From a virus: a stretch of 64,000 nucleotides of DNA. The stretch lies in IMG/VR virus record IMGVR_UViG_3300010371_000033, positions 1 to 64,000 of that record. One strand, given 5' to 3'. Below the pieces are notes generated by a model. It was not told the origin of the DNA and ran no database searches. It saw only the letters and a list, made by a program, of their open reading frames with translations. Position numbers and translations under genes: made by a program. Positions 42,434 through 51,427 of this stretch are shown here, one piece after another; within the stretch, counting starts at the first letter, position 1, and each line of letters begins with the position of its first letter.

Positions 42434-43491
42434 AAATTGCTATCATAACAGACTTGCACTTTGGTGCAAGAAACGATAATCCAGCTATACTGTTTCATCA
42501 GAAGAAATTCTTTACGAATCAGTTCATTCCTTTTGTTGCAGATAAAAGCAACGAAATTAGGGCTGTCTTTTGTCTGGGCGATACATTTGATAGACGCAAA
42601 CAGAGTAACCATCTGTCAGTTTATGAAGCCAAGCAGGTATTGTTTGATGCCATACATAGGTTGAGTTTGCCTTTCTATGTCATCGTTGGTAATCATGATG
42701 CTTATTTCAAGAACACTAATGAAGTCAACACTCCAAGAATAGTCCTTCGTGACTACTCGAATCTGGCAGTGATTGATCAACCATCAGAAATTGTTTTGGA
42801 TGGTAAGACATTTTGCATGCTTCCATGGATATGTCCTGATAATTGGACCAAGACCAAGGAGTTACTAAAGTCAACGAAAGCCAAAATCTGTTGCGCGCAC
42901 CTACAACTCCAAGGGTTTGAAATGCACCAAGGATCTCCTGTCTCCGAAGGCATGCCCGTATCACTCTTTGAACAGTTCGACAAAGTGTTGACAGGACACT
43001 TTCATCATCGCTCTACCAAAGACAACATCTACTATCTCGGCACACCTTATGAAATGACTTGGGCTGATTATAATGATCCAAGAGGATTTCATGTACTTGA
43101 CACAGACACCATGGAGTTGGAGTTTCATGAGAATCATAATCATTTATTCAAAGTAATTGAGTATGATGATTCAAATCTTGTTATGGGCGATTATACTTGT
43201 AAAGATCAATACGTGAAAATCAAAGTAGTGCGCAAAAACAATCCAGCTTTGTTTGAAGAGTTTTTAGAAAGTGTAGAAGGGACTGCGCCTGTTGAATGTA
43301 AAGTTCTAGAGGAATACAAAGAAGTCAATATGGGTGATATTCAAGAATTAGAAGCAGGTGAAGACACTTTGACCTTCTTGTTAGATACTATGAAGACTTA
43401 TGCTGAATTTTCATCTGAAGAGGTTTTGTTGAGAGCTCAAGTTAAACTAAAGGAACTGTATCAACAAGCGCACGACATGGTTGAAGATTAA
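42430..43491 (+). CDS. 47: recombination nuclease subunit gp47 (SbcD/Mre11-like, 353 aa)
   Basis: Metallophosphoesterase motifs TDLHFGAR, LGDTFDRR, VGNHDAYF and GHFHHRS are in order and bind two metal ions. Length is close to T4 gp47 (339 aa). With gp46 it forms the Mre11-Rad50-like complex that resects DNA ends for recombination and degrades host DNA. The stop codon overlaps the gene 46 start, ensuring matched amounts. Confidence 0.95.
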   Translation: MKIAIITDLHFGARNDNPAILFHQKKFFTNQFIPFVADKSNEIRAVFCLGDTFDRRKQSNHLSVYEAKQVLFDAIHRLSLPFYVIVGNHDAYFKNTNEVNTPRIVLRDYSNLAVIDQPSEIVLDGKTFCMLPWICPDNWTKTKELLKSTKAKICCAHLQLQGFEMHQGSPVSEGMPVSLFEQFDKVLTGHFHHRSTKDNIYYLGTPYEMTWADYNDPRGFHVLDTDTMELEFHENHNHLFKVIEYDDSNLVMGDYTCKDQYVKIKVVRKNNPALFEEFLESVEGTAPVECKVLEEYKEVNMGDIQELEAGEDTLTFLLDTMKTYAEFSSEEVLLRAQVKLKELYQQAHDMVED

Positions 43492-45200
43492 TGCATATAG
43501 AATTTGAAGCTGTCCGATACAAAAATTTTTTGAGTACTGGAAATGATTTCCTAGAAGTTAATCTGTCAGCCAGCGGAAAGACGCTTGTGGTTGGTAGAAA
43601 TGGTCATGGCAAGAGCACTTTGTTAGATGCAGTCTATTTTGCTCTATTTGGTCGACCATTCAGGAACATCAACAAAGGTAAACTAGTCAATTCAATCAAC
43701 AAGAAACAGTGCGTGGTTGAGCTTAATTTCAAAGTTGGTTCTAACCAGTATCTTGTAAGACGTGGCATCAAACCAGACGTCTTTGAAGTGTACCAAGATG
43801 AAGTGCTGATTGATCAGAACGCGAGTGTGCGTGATGATCAGAAACAATTTGAGAAGAACATTCTTGGTGGTCTAACTCCAAACGTCTTCAGACAGCTGGT
43901 TGTTCTTGGATCAGCTAATTATGTTCCATTCATGCAATTGACGACTGCTCAACGTCGTGAAGTCATTGAGAATTTGTTAGACATTAAAGTCTTCTCTGTG
44001 ATGAACAGTTTGCTCAAAGATAATGTCTCTGAAAATAAGCGCAACATTCAAACCAACCAGAGAGATGTTGATAATGTTGATAGTCTGATTACTGCACAAG
44101 AAGAACAATTGAGGCTGTCTAATGAAGGACAGCAAGAAAAGAAAGACAAACTTGAAGCAGAGATTCAGCTGAAGATTGCAGAGCAAAATAGATTGTCTGA
44201 TCTTTTCCTTGAATTGAAAGAACCAAGTGAATATGACTTCAGTCAAGAACAGAAGGTGATTGATAAGTCATTAAAATTGCGTGACTTCAAGAGTAAAATT
44301 GTTGCCAAGATTCAGGGATTTAGCAGTATTGTTTCCTTCTTTGAAAATCATGATACATGCCCTACTTGTTCCCAAACAATCACTGAAGAGTTGGCTCAGC
44401 AAAAGACGAAAGAAAATCAGACGGAAATTGATAAACTGAAAGATGGAATGGGACAGATTGAAATTGAACAAAAAAAGACCAATGATAGACTTCAAGAACT
44501 AAAGAATGAAAAAGATGAAAATTCAAAACGAAAGTCTGCCATTGATAACAATACCAGAGCTGTCGCAGAGATTGAAAGAGAAATAAGATCACTGAGAAGG
44601 ATGCAGGAAAACATCACGGAAGTTCAGCAACAACCTATCATTGATGCAATTGAGTCCTTGAAAGATAAAAAGCGTGAGAGACAAGCGGTCCTGAAGAGTC
44701 TTATGGAAGACAAAGAAATCTGTTCCTTGATTGTTCCTATGCTCAAGGATGGTGGCGTGAAAGCAAAAGTTATTCAACGTTATATTCCTGTGATCAATCA
44801 ACACATCAACCATTATCTTGAAGCACTTGATTTCTTCGCACAATTTACTTTGGATGAAGAATTCAATGAGAAGATCCTATCCCGTCATCGTGATGATTTT
44901 GAGTACAACTCTTTTTCAGAGGGCGAGAAGTTGAGGATTGATATTGCCATATTGTTCACATGGCGTGATGTTATGAAGATGCGTAATACCATCACAACCA
45001 ACCTGTTAATCATGGATGAAATATTGGATCGTTCAATCGATCAACAAGGTGCTGATGAATTTTTGAAATTGTTAAATGAAGTATCATCCAGCTCAAATGT
45101 ATTCGTGATATCACATCGTGGAGCTGAATTAGCTGAAAAATTCAACAGAGTTTTGAAATTTGAAAAGAATGGCAATTATACTACGTTGGTTAATGAGTGA
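43491..45200 (+). CDS. 46: recombination nuclease subunit gp46 (SbcC/Rad50-like ATPase, 569 aa)
   Basis: Walker A GRNGHGKST (35-43), long coiled coils (about 170-420) broken by a zinc hook CPTC (about 290-293), an ABC signature near FSEGEKLRID and Walker B LLIMDEILD. T4 gp46 is 560 aa. The complex with gp47 opens and resects DNA ends. The last codons precede a 9-nt gap to the dioxygenase gene. Confidence 0.95.
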   Translation: MHIEFEAVRYKNFLSTGNDFLEVNLSASGKTLVVGRNGHGKSTLLDAVYFALFGRPFRNINKGKLVNSINKKQCVVELNFKVGSNQYLVRRGIKPDVFEVYQDEVLIDQNASVRDDQKQFEKNILGGLTPNVFRQLVVLGSANYVPFMQLTTAQRREVIENLLDIKVFSVMNSLLKDNVSENKRNIQTNQRDVDNVDSLITAQEEQLRLSNEGQQEKKDKLEAEIQLKIAEQNRLSDLFLELKEPSEYDFSQEQKVIDKSLKLRDFKSKIVAKIQGFSSIVSFFENHDTCPTCSQTITEELAQQKTKENQTEIDKLKDGMGQIEIEQKKTNDRLQELKNEKDENSKRKSAIDNNTRAVAEIEREIRSLRRMQENITEVQQQPIIDAIESLKDKKRERQAVLKSLMEDKEICSLIVPMLKDGGVKAKVIQRYIPVINQHINHYLEALDFFAQFTLDEEFNEKILSRHRDDFEYNSFSEGEKLRIDIAILFTWRDVMKMRNTITTNLLIMDEILDRSIDQQGADEFLKLLNEVSSSSNVFVISHRGAELAEKFNRVLKFEKNGNYTTLVNE

Positions 45201-45209
45201 GATCAAATA

Positions 45210-46565
45210 ATGCAATTGAATCAGAACGCTGAAAAGATAGTATTACCTGCTCCTTACAACATGGATTATTTGTTGGGTGAATGGTTGGACAAAGAGCATT
45301 ATGATCGTGTGATTGATAGTGATTGTGATGCTTATCAGAAACCATTATTTGGCGATGTGACTGAACAGAATTGTTTGTTCCGTTTTAGAAAGAATGTCTT
45401 TTCAGAAAATGAACAATCTCAAGCCTATGAAGGACTGATTAACGCAGCTGGTCAGTCTCAAAATAGAGGCATGGCGGCTGGCACACGTCATGAAAAATTG
45501 AATCAACGTGAGTGGGTCACAGATGCACAACAGGATCTTCTGGATTCTGTTTTTGCGCCTGCTAGATTAGATGGCAGAGACCCTGTTCAAGAAGCGCTGG
45601 ACGCTTATCATCCTTCCACTGGTCAATCCCCTGGCAGCAGTGTGCGTGGAACCGTTTGGTTGAGGGAAAAGATCACTTCAACTTACAACAATTACAATGT
45701 GAATGATATCGTTGTTCAGTTTCTCAAGGAAAAAGTCAAGCCTGCTTCCTACCTGGAACGTCAACAGCTGGTCAGAGAATTTATCGATCAATATCAATCA
45801 GATACAAATTATGCCAATCCTGTGAATTCAGGTGTTGCTGGCGCAATGGGTCGTTACCCAAGAATCCCTTATGCACGATTGACTTCTTATAGTCGTGACT
45901 ATCCAGAACTCTTTGCCAAGAGTTTCCCTTATTTGCATGACTTGAACCAATTTTTCAAGGAGCTGTTGCCAAATCGTTGGCAATTACAACGTGACGCAGC
46001 TGATAAGATTGATCCCAGATTTCTTGTGGCCGACACTGTCTTCAGTACAATCACGGTAAACAAAACGTTTCGCACGGCTGCTCATCGTGATGCTGGAGAC
46101 TTTGGTCCTGGCTTCTCTAATCTTGGAGTTGTTTCAGCTGGCAAATCCTACAAGGGTGGTTATCTTGTACTTCCTGAATTTAAAGTGGCTATCAATATTC
46201 GTCCGGGTGATTTGTTATTGATTGACAATCATGCGTGTATTCATGGTAACACTCCAATTGAACCTGAAGATTCAAATGATAGTCCTGAAGACATTATTCG
46301 TTGTAGTGTTGTTGCCTACTTGAGAGAAGATTTATTGGAAGCGGGTGTAAAGGAATATGAAGATGCCCGTTATCAATTTATTGAAGAACGTCGCAATAAC
46401 AAAAGTCATCCGCTTTGGCGTGAACGCTGGAATGGAGTTTCGCCATCATGGGACAGTTCTGAAGAGTGGTTCAACTGGCTGAAGAATAAATATGGAAGCC
46501 AAGGTGATGAGTGGATTCAAAAACATCACCATGTGCAAACTAATCTGGAAAGTTTCTTCGCATGA
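45210..46565 (+). CDS. TET/JBP-like 2OG-Fe(II) dioxygenase (451 aa)
   Basis: The C-terminal half has TVNKTFRTAAHRDAGDFGPG with the iron ligands His292 and Asp294, then GGYLVLPEFKVAINIRPGDL, a distal His345 in CIHGNTPIE and Arg364 in RCSVVAYLRE for 2-oxoglutarate. This order, including GGxLxLPE and GDLLLID, is that of the TET/JBP family, which hydroxylates 5-methylcytosine or thymine in DNA. The N-terminal 230 residues are not recognised and may bind DNA. Its placement between gene 46 and peptide deformylase in a replication block fits DNA modification. Target base unknown; no cytosine methyltransferase is in the window. A protein or nucleotide hydroxylase is the alternative. Confidence 0.78.
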   Translation: MQLNQNAEKIVLPAPYNMDYLLGEWLDKEHYDRVIDSDCDAYQKPLFGDVTEQNCLFRFRKNVFSENEQSQAYEGLINAAGQSQNRGMAAGTRHEKLNQREWVTDAQQDLLDSVFAPARLDGRDPVQEALDAYHPSTGQSPGSSVRGTVWLREKITSTYNNYNVNDIVVQFLKEKVKPASYLERQQLVREFIDQYQSDTNYANPVNSGVAGAMGRYPRIPYARLTSYSRDYPELFAKSFPYLHDLNQFFKELLPNRWQLQRDAADKIDPRFLVADTVFSTITVNKTFRTAAHRDAGDFGPGFSNLGVVSAGKSYKGGYLVLPEFKVAINIRPGDLLLIDNHACIHGNTPIEPEDSNDSPEDIIRCSVVAYLREDLLEAGVKEYEDARYQFIEERRNNKSHPLWRERWNGVSPSWDSSEEWFNWLKNKYGSQGDEWIQKHHHVQTNLESFFA

Positions 46566-47113
46566 ACAATGTTACAGGAACAGCTAAATTAACTGACCCG
46601 TTGGATAGAGATTTAATTCCTTCATCACACAAGTTGTTGCATGAAGTCATGCCTGTGTTTAATTTTATGAACCCAGACATGAGTCCTGTGGAGTTGTATA
46701 ATATATTGGGTCATAACATGGTCCGTTACAATGGACTAGGACTATCCGCTAATCAATTAGGTATCCGTGCTCGCTGTTTTGTTATGCGAGCCGAGGAAAT
46801 AATTCCAGTGTTCAATCCTAGAATTATTTCTACTTCTACTGAAACAGTCATGATGAAGGAAGGTTGTTTGAGTTTCCCTAATCTTGCACTGTCGGTGGAA
46901 CGTCCAAGACAAATCAAAGCTCGTTTTTTTGATCCTACTGGTCAAGCTAAAACTGTTGACTTGATTGGATTATCTGCTCATGTATTCCTGCATGAAATGA
47001 ATCATTTGGATGGTATAACTTTTGATCAACTTGCTAAACCATTCGCGTTGAAACTAGCCAAGGAGAAGGCTGCCAAACTTAACAAGAAATTAAACAGAGG
47101 ACGTAAAGCATGA
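46562..47113 (+). CDS. def: peptide deformylase (183 aa)
   Basis: The three motifs are present: GLGLSANQLG (58-67), EGCLSFP (100-106) and HEMNHLDG (144-151), so Cys102, His144 and His148 bind the metal and Glu145 is catalytic. The third motif has Asn where the common form HExDH has Asp, which is tolerated. Phage deformylases remove formyl groups from new proteins. The gene overlaps its neighbours by four bases on each side. Confidence 0.92.
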   Translation: MNNVTGTAKLTDPLDRDLIPSSHKLLHEVMPVFNFMNPDMSPVELYNILGHNMVRYNGLGLSANQLGIRARCFVMRAEEIIPVFNPRIISTSTETVMMKEGCLSFPNLALSVERPRQIKARFFDPTGQAKTVDLIGLSAHVFLHEMNHLDGITFDQLAKPFALKLAKEKAAKLNKKLNRGRKA

Positions 47114-47820
47114 GTAAGATGCTCTTTTTGGATATAGAAACTGCGCCATCAGTTGCGTATGTTTGGTCATTATTTGGTAATGATGTCATTCCTATTGATA
47201 GAATTGTAAGTCCTGGCTACACTCTTTGCTTCAGTGCAAAATGGAAAAATAAAAGTAAGATGCATTTCCATTCCGTACATACAGATGGCAAAAAGAAGAT
47301 GCTTGAAGCTGCATGGAATTATCTTGACGAAGCTGATACAGTTTGCCACTACAATGGCGCTAGTTTTGATATTCCGACATTGCGTGGTGAGTTCATGACC
47401 AACCATATGATGCCTCCTTCTCCATTCGTACAGATTGATCTCTATAAGACAATCAAAACAGCGAAGTTGGCAAGCCGCAAACTTGATTATGTTTGCGACC
47501 AACTGGGTCTTGGAAATAAAGTAAGACATAAGGGAATGGGTCTGTGGAAAGGATGCATGGCAGGTAAAGCAGCAGACTGGAAAATCATGACACGCTACAA
47601 CAAACATGATGTGGTACTGCTTGAAGACTTGTTCTATGAAATTGAACCTTGGGTGAATGGCATTCCTGCTAGCAAAGATGAATGCAAGCATGTCAACATT
47701 ATCAAGAAAGGAACATATGCTACGAACAGTAGTGTATATCAGAGGCATTATTGCAAGGATTGCAATCACTACATCAAAGGCCAATTATTGTATCGTGTTC
47801 CTATGAAATTGAGAGCGTAA
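47110..47820 (+). CDS. DEDD 3'-5' exonuclease with C-terminal zinc ribbon (236 aa)
   Basis: LFLDIETAPS (Asp8, Glu10), CHYNGASFDIPTLRGEF and RYNKHDVVLLEDLF are exo I, II and III of the RNase H-like, polymerase B type exonuclease family. At the end, CKH near residue 206 and YCKDCNHY form a likely zinc ribbon. Proteins of this type are common in phages and cut 3' ends of DNA or RNA. Substrate unknown. Confidence 0.85.
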   Translation: MSKMLFLDIETAPSVAYVWSLFGNDVIPIDRIVSPGYTLCFSAKWKNKSKMHFHSVHTDGKKKMLEAAWNYLDEADTVCHYNGASFDIPTLRGEFMTNHMMPPSPFVQIDLYKTIKTAKLASRKLDYVCDQLGLGNKVRHKGMGLWKGCMAGKAADWKIMTRYNKHDVVLLEDLFYEIEPWVNGIPASKDECKHVNIIKKGTYATNSSVYQRHYCKDCNHYIKGQLLYRVPMKLRA

Positions 47821-47821
47821 T

Positions 47822-48106
47822 ATGAGTGATGTTAAAGTAGTGAAATTGATTACAGGTGAAGAGCTTTTGGCTTCTGTGACAGATTATGTAGAGACAATGA
47901 TGCTTGAAAAGCCATATGTCATGGTGATGGGTCCAGAAGGTGCTGGTATTATGCCTTGGATGCCTTACGCTGAGACTGATAATGTGGAAATTGATAAGAA
48001 CAAAGTCATTGCTGTTTTAGAGCTTAAAGAGTCTGTTAAGCAGTCTTACAGTAAGATGGTTGGTAAGATCATTTTGAATGAGAGTAAAATTCATTTAGCG
48101 AGCTGA
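47822..48106 (+). CDS. Sm-like fold phage protein (94 aa)
   Basis: VKVVKLITGEELLASVTDYV opens like an Sm1 motif, followed by LEKPYVMVMG and IMPWMPYAETDN. This is a small family frequent in T4-like cyanophages and relatives, for which an LSm/Hfq-like barrel is plausible. RNA binding is inference. It starts two bases after the exonuclease gene. Confidence 0.65.
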   Translation: MSDVKVVKLITGEELLASVTDYVETMMLEKPYVMVMGPEGAGIMPWMPYAETDNVEIDKNKVIAVLELKESVKQSYSKMVGKIILNESKIHLAS

Positions 48107-48111
48107 TTAAC

Positions 48112-48291
48112 ATGGATATTATTGATATTTTGGGATTGATATTATTTTTGTATGCGGTTACAACTACAATAGCATTGTTAATTACTGATTTTATTGTGAA
48201 AGAAGATTTTGGTTGGTTTCAGGCATTTCTATGTTTCATTTGGCCTGTATCCTTGATTGCATATTTGATAAACAGAATGTGGGAGAAATAA
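48112..48291 (+). CDS. small two-helix membrane protein (59 aa)
   Basis: ATG 48112, five bases after the preceding stop, TAA directly before the next ATG. Two hydrophobic helices (IDILGLILFLYAVTTTIALL and FQAFLCFIWPVSLIAYLI) joined by KEDFGW, ending NRMWEK. Function unknown. Confidence 0.6.
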   Translation: MDIIDILGLILFLYAVTTTIALLITDFIVKEDFGWFQAFLCFIWPVSLIAYLINRMWEK

Positions 48292-48582
48292 ATGAATAAT
48301 CCTGTTAAGATTCGTGCGAAGTTCCGTGTAGCACAAGTTTTACCTTATAAGAATGAAAATGGTCAGACCACTCTAGAACATTGGGAAATGTATGCTGTTG
48401 GAGGTAATGGTGTACGTCATGGTTATCCTGAAGACGGTTCAGATGAAGATAATACTTTTTCTAAGTGGACACCTAATGCTCATCTGACTATGGATGTTCA
48501 GAATCCTAATTTGTTTGGAATGCTGAAAGTCAATGATAAGTATTATGTCGACTTCACTTTGGCTGAAGAAACAACTGTATGA
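48292..48582 (+). CDS. conserved phage protein (96 aa)
   Basis: VKIRAKFRVAQVLPYKN, then FSKWTPNAHLTMDVQNPNLF and GMLKVNDKYYVDFTLAEETT form a beta barrel-like pattern seen in small proteins of many phages (RAKF.v......f...TP.g...l.i.N..a...f..g..YYVDFt.A). Function not known. Begins right at the previous stop and its stop overlaps the following start. Confidence 0.75.
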   Translation: MNNPVKIRAKFRVAQVLPYKNENGQTTLEHWEMYAVGGNGVRHGYPEDGSDEDNTFSKWTPNAHLTMDVQNPNLFGMLKVNDKYYVDFTLAEETTV

Positions 48583-48740
48583 TTACAGAAGAACAGGCTA
48601 GACTGTTGTGTGAAGCGTTTGGAGTTTTTGAGTTGCTCCAGGATGAAGAGGAAACTGGACTTCTAGAAGAACATAATCCTTCAATGCTGGATGCGTATAT
48701 AGACTTGTACCAGATGGCTTATGGAGAAGGATGGTCATGA
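48579..48740 (+). CDS. small acidic hypothetical protein (53 aa)
   Basis: ATGA overlap with the previous gene at its start and with the next gene at its end. Acidic helix (EEQARLLCEAFGVFELLQDE, LDAYIDLYQMAYGEGWS). No family recognised. The overlaps argue for a real gene. Confidence 0.55.
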   Translation: MITEEQARLLCEAFGVFELLQDEEETGLLEEHNPSMLDAYIDLYQMAYGEGWS

Positions 48741-48904
48741 AAACTTACGCTGTAATTGATGATTTTGGTGATGATTGGGAGGAAGGACGCATCGTCCATG
48801 AGGCAGATACTCTGGACAGAGTTTATGAATGGGCAGAAGAAAATAATTTTCATAGCGCGTCCATAGTGTCCATCGAAGATGATATCAGAGAGATTGTAAG
48901 ATGA
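48737..48904 (+). CDS. small acidic hypothetical protein (55 aa)
   Basis: ATG overlaps the preceding stop. MKTYAVIDDFGDDWEEGRIV, then ADTLDRVYEWAEENNF and a strand SASIVSIEDDIREIVR give a compact beta-alpha-beta protein. Not recognised. A 17-codon frame overlaps its end and is probably not a gene. Confidence 0.55.
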   Translation: MKTYAVIDDFGDDWEEGRIVHEADTLDRVYEWAEENNFHSASIVSIEDDIREIVR

Positions 48905-48955
48905 AGAGTGATAAGCTAATGGTACCAGTTGGCATTACAAAGGCTAAGAAATAAC

Positions 48956-49822
48956 ATGGAATTAAAGATCACCAGAGAAGAATTTTCAAAGAAGAAACTT
49001 ATGATCTGCTGCCCTATGTATGGCGGCATGTGCACTGGCGTTTTCACACAATCAATGTTGAAACTTCAAGGATTGTGCCAACAATATGGGATTGGATTTT
49101 CAATCAATTTCCTTTTCAATGAGTCTCTGATTCAGAGAGCTAGAACCTATTTGACTGATAGTTTTATGCGTTCTGATTGCACGCATCTTTTGTTTATTGA
49201 CTCTGATATTCAATTTGAAGCCAATGATGTGCTCTTTCTTCTTGGTTTGCAGACTGATGAGTCACCTTATGATATCATAGGTGGTGCATATCCAAAGAAG
49301 ACCATCTCGTGGGAGAAGGTAAAGCAAGCGGTGGATGCAGGAGCTGCTGACAAGAATCCAGCTGATCTTGAAAATTTCGTTGGAGACTTTGTCTTCAATC
49401 CAGTGATGCCAGATGAAGTAAAAGAAGGTCAAGCATACCAATTGCGTTTAGATGAGCCTGTAGAGATTATGGAGTTGGGCACAGGTTTTATGATGATCAG
49501 ACGCTCTTCATTAAAGAAATGGGAAGACGCGCATTCTGACAGACTGTATTTGCCTGATCATGTACGCACCAAAGATTTCGATGGGTCAAGAGAAATTTAC
49601 GAATACTTCACGGTCAAGGTTGATCCTAAGAGCAAGAGACTCCTATCTGAAGACTATCAACTCTGTCATGAGTTCCGTGATCTTGGAATGAAAGTGTGGT
49701 TGTGCCCATGGATGCGATTGGGTCATCTTGGCAGTTATTTGTTTGGAGGATCATTACCAGCATTGGCTAGCGTAGGAGTTTCAGCCACTGCTGATCCTTC
49801 CAAGCTTGTTGATAAGAAATAA
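48956..49822 (+). CDS. GT-A type glycosyltransferase (288 aa)
   Basis: Start at ATG 48956 (MELKITREEF); an upstream TTG has no ribosome site. LMICCPMYGGMCTGVFTQSM opens the nucleotide-sugar fold, and HLLFIDSDIQFEANDVLFLL carries the DxD metal motif (Asp82-Ser83-Asp84). YPKKTISWEKVKQA and ELGTGFMMIRRSSLKKW, LLSEDYQLCHEFRDLGMKVW follow as acceptor side. Many T4-like phages carry this type; T4's own glucosylate hydroxymethylcytosine but have a different (GT-B) fold. Substrate may be modified DNA or a surface sugar. Confidence 0.82.
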   Translation: MELKITREEFSKKKLMICCPMYGGMCTGVFTQSMLKLQGLCQQYGIGFSINFLFNESLIQRARTYLTDSFMRSDCTHLLFIDSDIQFEANDVLFLLGLQTDESPYDIIGGAYPKKTISWEKVKQAVDAGAADKNPADLENFVGDFVFNPVMPDEVKEGQAYQLRLDEPVEIMELGTGFMMIRRSSLKKWEDAHSDRLYLPDHVRTKDFDGSREIYEYFTVKVDPKSKRLLSEDYQLCHEFRDLGMKVWLCPWMRLGHLGSYLFGGSLPALASVGVSATADPSKLVDKK

Positions 49823-49833
49823 GGAAGAACATT

Positions 49834-50256
49834 ATGTGTGTTGTATCATTCGTTGGCAAGCATTATGAGGATGAATTCAGTAAGAAGCCGTACAGGCCAT
49901 GGGAAGCTCCGACAGTTCCGGGTTGGCCACCAACATATTATCCAAAACCATCTGATGAAGAAGTGAAGAGGCAAATAGAGAAACTTCAAAATGGTGTTGT
50001 TTCTAACGAAGAAATCAAGAAACAGGTTGAAGAGCTTAGAAAGCAAGTAGAAGAGATGAAAAAGTTCTTGATTGAAGCTCTTGAATATGACAGACTTTAC
50101 AAACAACCAGATTGTGAAAATGATCTCAAGATTGCATTCTTGAAGAAAGTTGCGGAGTCAGTTGGTCTAACCTTGGATGATATTTTTCCAAACAAACCAA
50201 CTCCACCACCTTCCCGTTTGATAAAGGAACACCAGACTCCTAAAAAGAAGAAATAA
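49834..50256 (+). CDS. conserved phage coiled-coil protein (140 aa)
   Basis: MCVVSFVGKHYEDEFSKKPY, PWEAPTVPGWPP, then a heptad region about 50-85 (NEEIKKQVEELRKQVEEMKK), YDRLYKQPDCENDLKIAFLK and a Pro/Lys tail. This MCxVSxVGxxYxxxF start plus coiled coil plus E.PDCE.D.K...LKK segment recurs in phage genomes of many kinds. No role is known. Confidence 0.8.
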   Translation: MCVVSFVGKHYEDEFSKKPYRPWEAPTVPGWPPTYYPKPSDEEVKRQIEKLQNGVVSNEEIKKQVEELRKQVEEMKKFLIEALEYDRLYKQPDCENDLKIAFLKKVAESVGLTLDDIFPNKPTPPPSRLIKEHQTPKKKK

Positions 50257-50259
50257 TAG

Positions 50260-50499
50260 ATGGATTTTGAAGCTAATCTGACTTCCTTTTGTAGTGAAAT
50301 ACAATACTTGGTAAACAATGGCCACACTTATCTGGAGTCATTGACTTTGTATATTGATATGCACAATTTGGATGTTGAAACTGTTTCACAGATGGTTAAA
50401 AAGAACAAAGCATTGATGGAGAATTTAGCAGCGGAATGCTCTGAAAACATGATGTTAAAAACCAAGAAAAAAGATTCATTGAAAAAGTTTTTGAAGTAA
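50260..50499 (+). CDS. 33: late transcription coactivator gp33-like (79 aa)
   Basis: FCSEIQYLVNNGHTYLESLT, HNLDVETVSQMVKKNKALME and the end MMLKTKKKDSLKKFLK fit the gp33 pattern (F...I..iv.....y.eai...ce..n.e.e.va.li......k...ea...n.lk...l). T4 gp33 is 112 aa and joins RNA polymerase to the sliding clamp at late promoters. Gene 45, its partner, is two genes downstream. Confidence 0.75.
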   Translation: MDFEANLTSFCSEIQYLVNNGHTYLESLTLYIDMHNLDVETVSQMVKKNKALMENLAAECSENMMLKTKKKDSLKKFLK

Positions 50500-50532
50500 A
50501 GCGATATACAATAATTGAATTGGAGATAGTCT

Positions 50533-50733
50533 ATGTCTGAAAATAATAATACTAACTATGGTGGAATCGGTTTCACTGGATTGTTAACCATAGTGTTCAT
50601 CGTTTTGAAGCTGACGCATGTTATTAATTGGTCATGGTGGTGGGTTCTAGCACCTACTTTAATCCCATTAGGATTGATTGTAATTATTTTGTTGATAGCG
50701 ACGTTTGTCTTTTATATTAACAGTAGGAGTTGA
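50533..50733 (+). CDS. small membrane protein (66 aa)
   Basis: A GGAGAT site precedes the ATG. NYGGIGFTGLLTIVFIVLKL and WWWVLAPTLIPLGLIVIILL are two transmembrane helices with a short Trp-rich turn. This YGGIGF...LTIVFIVLKL...WSWWWVLAPTWIP type is common among small phage membrane proteins. Role unknown. Its stop overlaps the gene 45 leader. Confidence 0.75.
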   Translation: MSENNNTNYGGIGFTGLLTIVFIVLKLTHVINWSWWWVLAPTLIPLGLIVIILLIATFVFYINSRS

Positions 50734-50735
50734 TT

Positions 50736-51416
50736 ATGAAGTTGTCTGAACGCACTGTTTCATTATTGAAAAATTTCGCTGGTATCAATCCCAGCATCCT
50801 GATCAAACCAGGAAATGTTTTGCAAACTATCAATCCAATGAGTAGCGTGATTGCGACTGCCACGATTGAAGAGTCTTTCCCTAAAGAATTTGCGATCTAT
50901 GACTTGAATCAGTTCTTGTCTGCAATTTCTATGTTCAAGGATTGCAACATTGAATTTGGTGAAGGATATCTAGAGTTGAAGGGTGAGGGAAGTGCGACGA
51001 TTCGCTATTGGTGCGCTGAACCATCTTTGATTAAGTCAAAGGTGTCTGAAGTTAAGTTGCCAAGCGAAGATGTTCAATTCAATTTATCTGAAACAGCATT
51101 GTCTAAGGTTCTGAAAGCTGCTTCAATTCTTGCTTTGCCGGAGCTTGCTTTTGCATCTAATGGTGATACACTATCTGTTAAGGCAATTGATAGTCGCTCT
51201 AGTTCAAGCAATTCAATGGATGTTGAATTGTGCAAGAATGAAAGTGGTAGCAAATTCAATATTATCTTCCAGGTTGATAACTTGAAGATGCTTGTTCAAG
51301 ACTATGCTGTGACAGTTTGCGCCAAGGGTATTACCAAGTTTCATAGCACAGGCAAGAATGAATATGAATTGACATATTATGTAGCTTCATCTGTTCACTC
51401 AACATTCGCGAAGTAA
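50736..51416 (+). CDS. 45: sliding clamp gp45 (226 aa)
   Basis: MKLSERTVSLLKNFAGINPS, ILIKPGNVLQTINPMSSVIA, FPKEFAIYDLNQFLSAISMF and the end ELTYYVASSVHS match T4 gp45 (228 aa). It forms a trimeric ring that holds polymerase gp43 on DNA and also activates late transcription with gp33/gp55. The ATG at 50736 is chosen over an in-frame TTG two codons earlier. Confidence 0.95.
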   Translation: MKLSERTVSLLKNFAGINPSILIKPGNVLQTINPMSSVIATATIEESFPKEFAIYDLNQFLSAISMFKDCNIEFGEGYLELKGEGSATIRYWCAEPSLIKSKVSEVKLPSEDVQFNLSETALSKVLKAASILALPELAFASNGDTLSVKAIDSRSSSSNSMDVELCKNESGSKFNIIFQVDNLKMLVQDYAVTVCAKGITKFHSTGKNEYELTYYVASSVHSTFAK

Positions 51417-51427
51417 GAGGCAATAAA

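Noticed and set aside
45210-46565. Prolyl hydroxylase (host-type) as the call for the dioxygenase
   Set aside because: The GGYLVLPE, GDLLLID and CIHGNTP spacing fits the TET/JBP type better, although a protein substrate cannot be excluded.
48901-48954. A 17-codon frame (MKSDKLMVPVGITKAKK) before the GT-A gene
   Set aside because: It overlaps the preceding stop but is too short and lacks its own ribosome site. It may be only the leader of the next gene.
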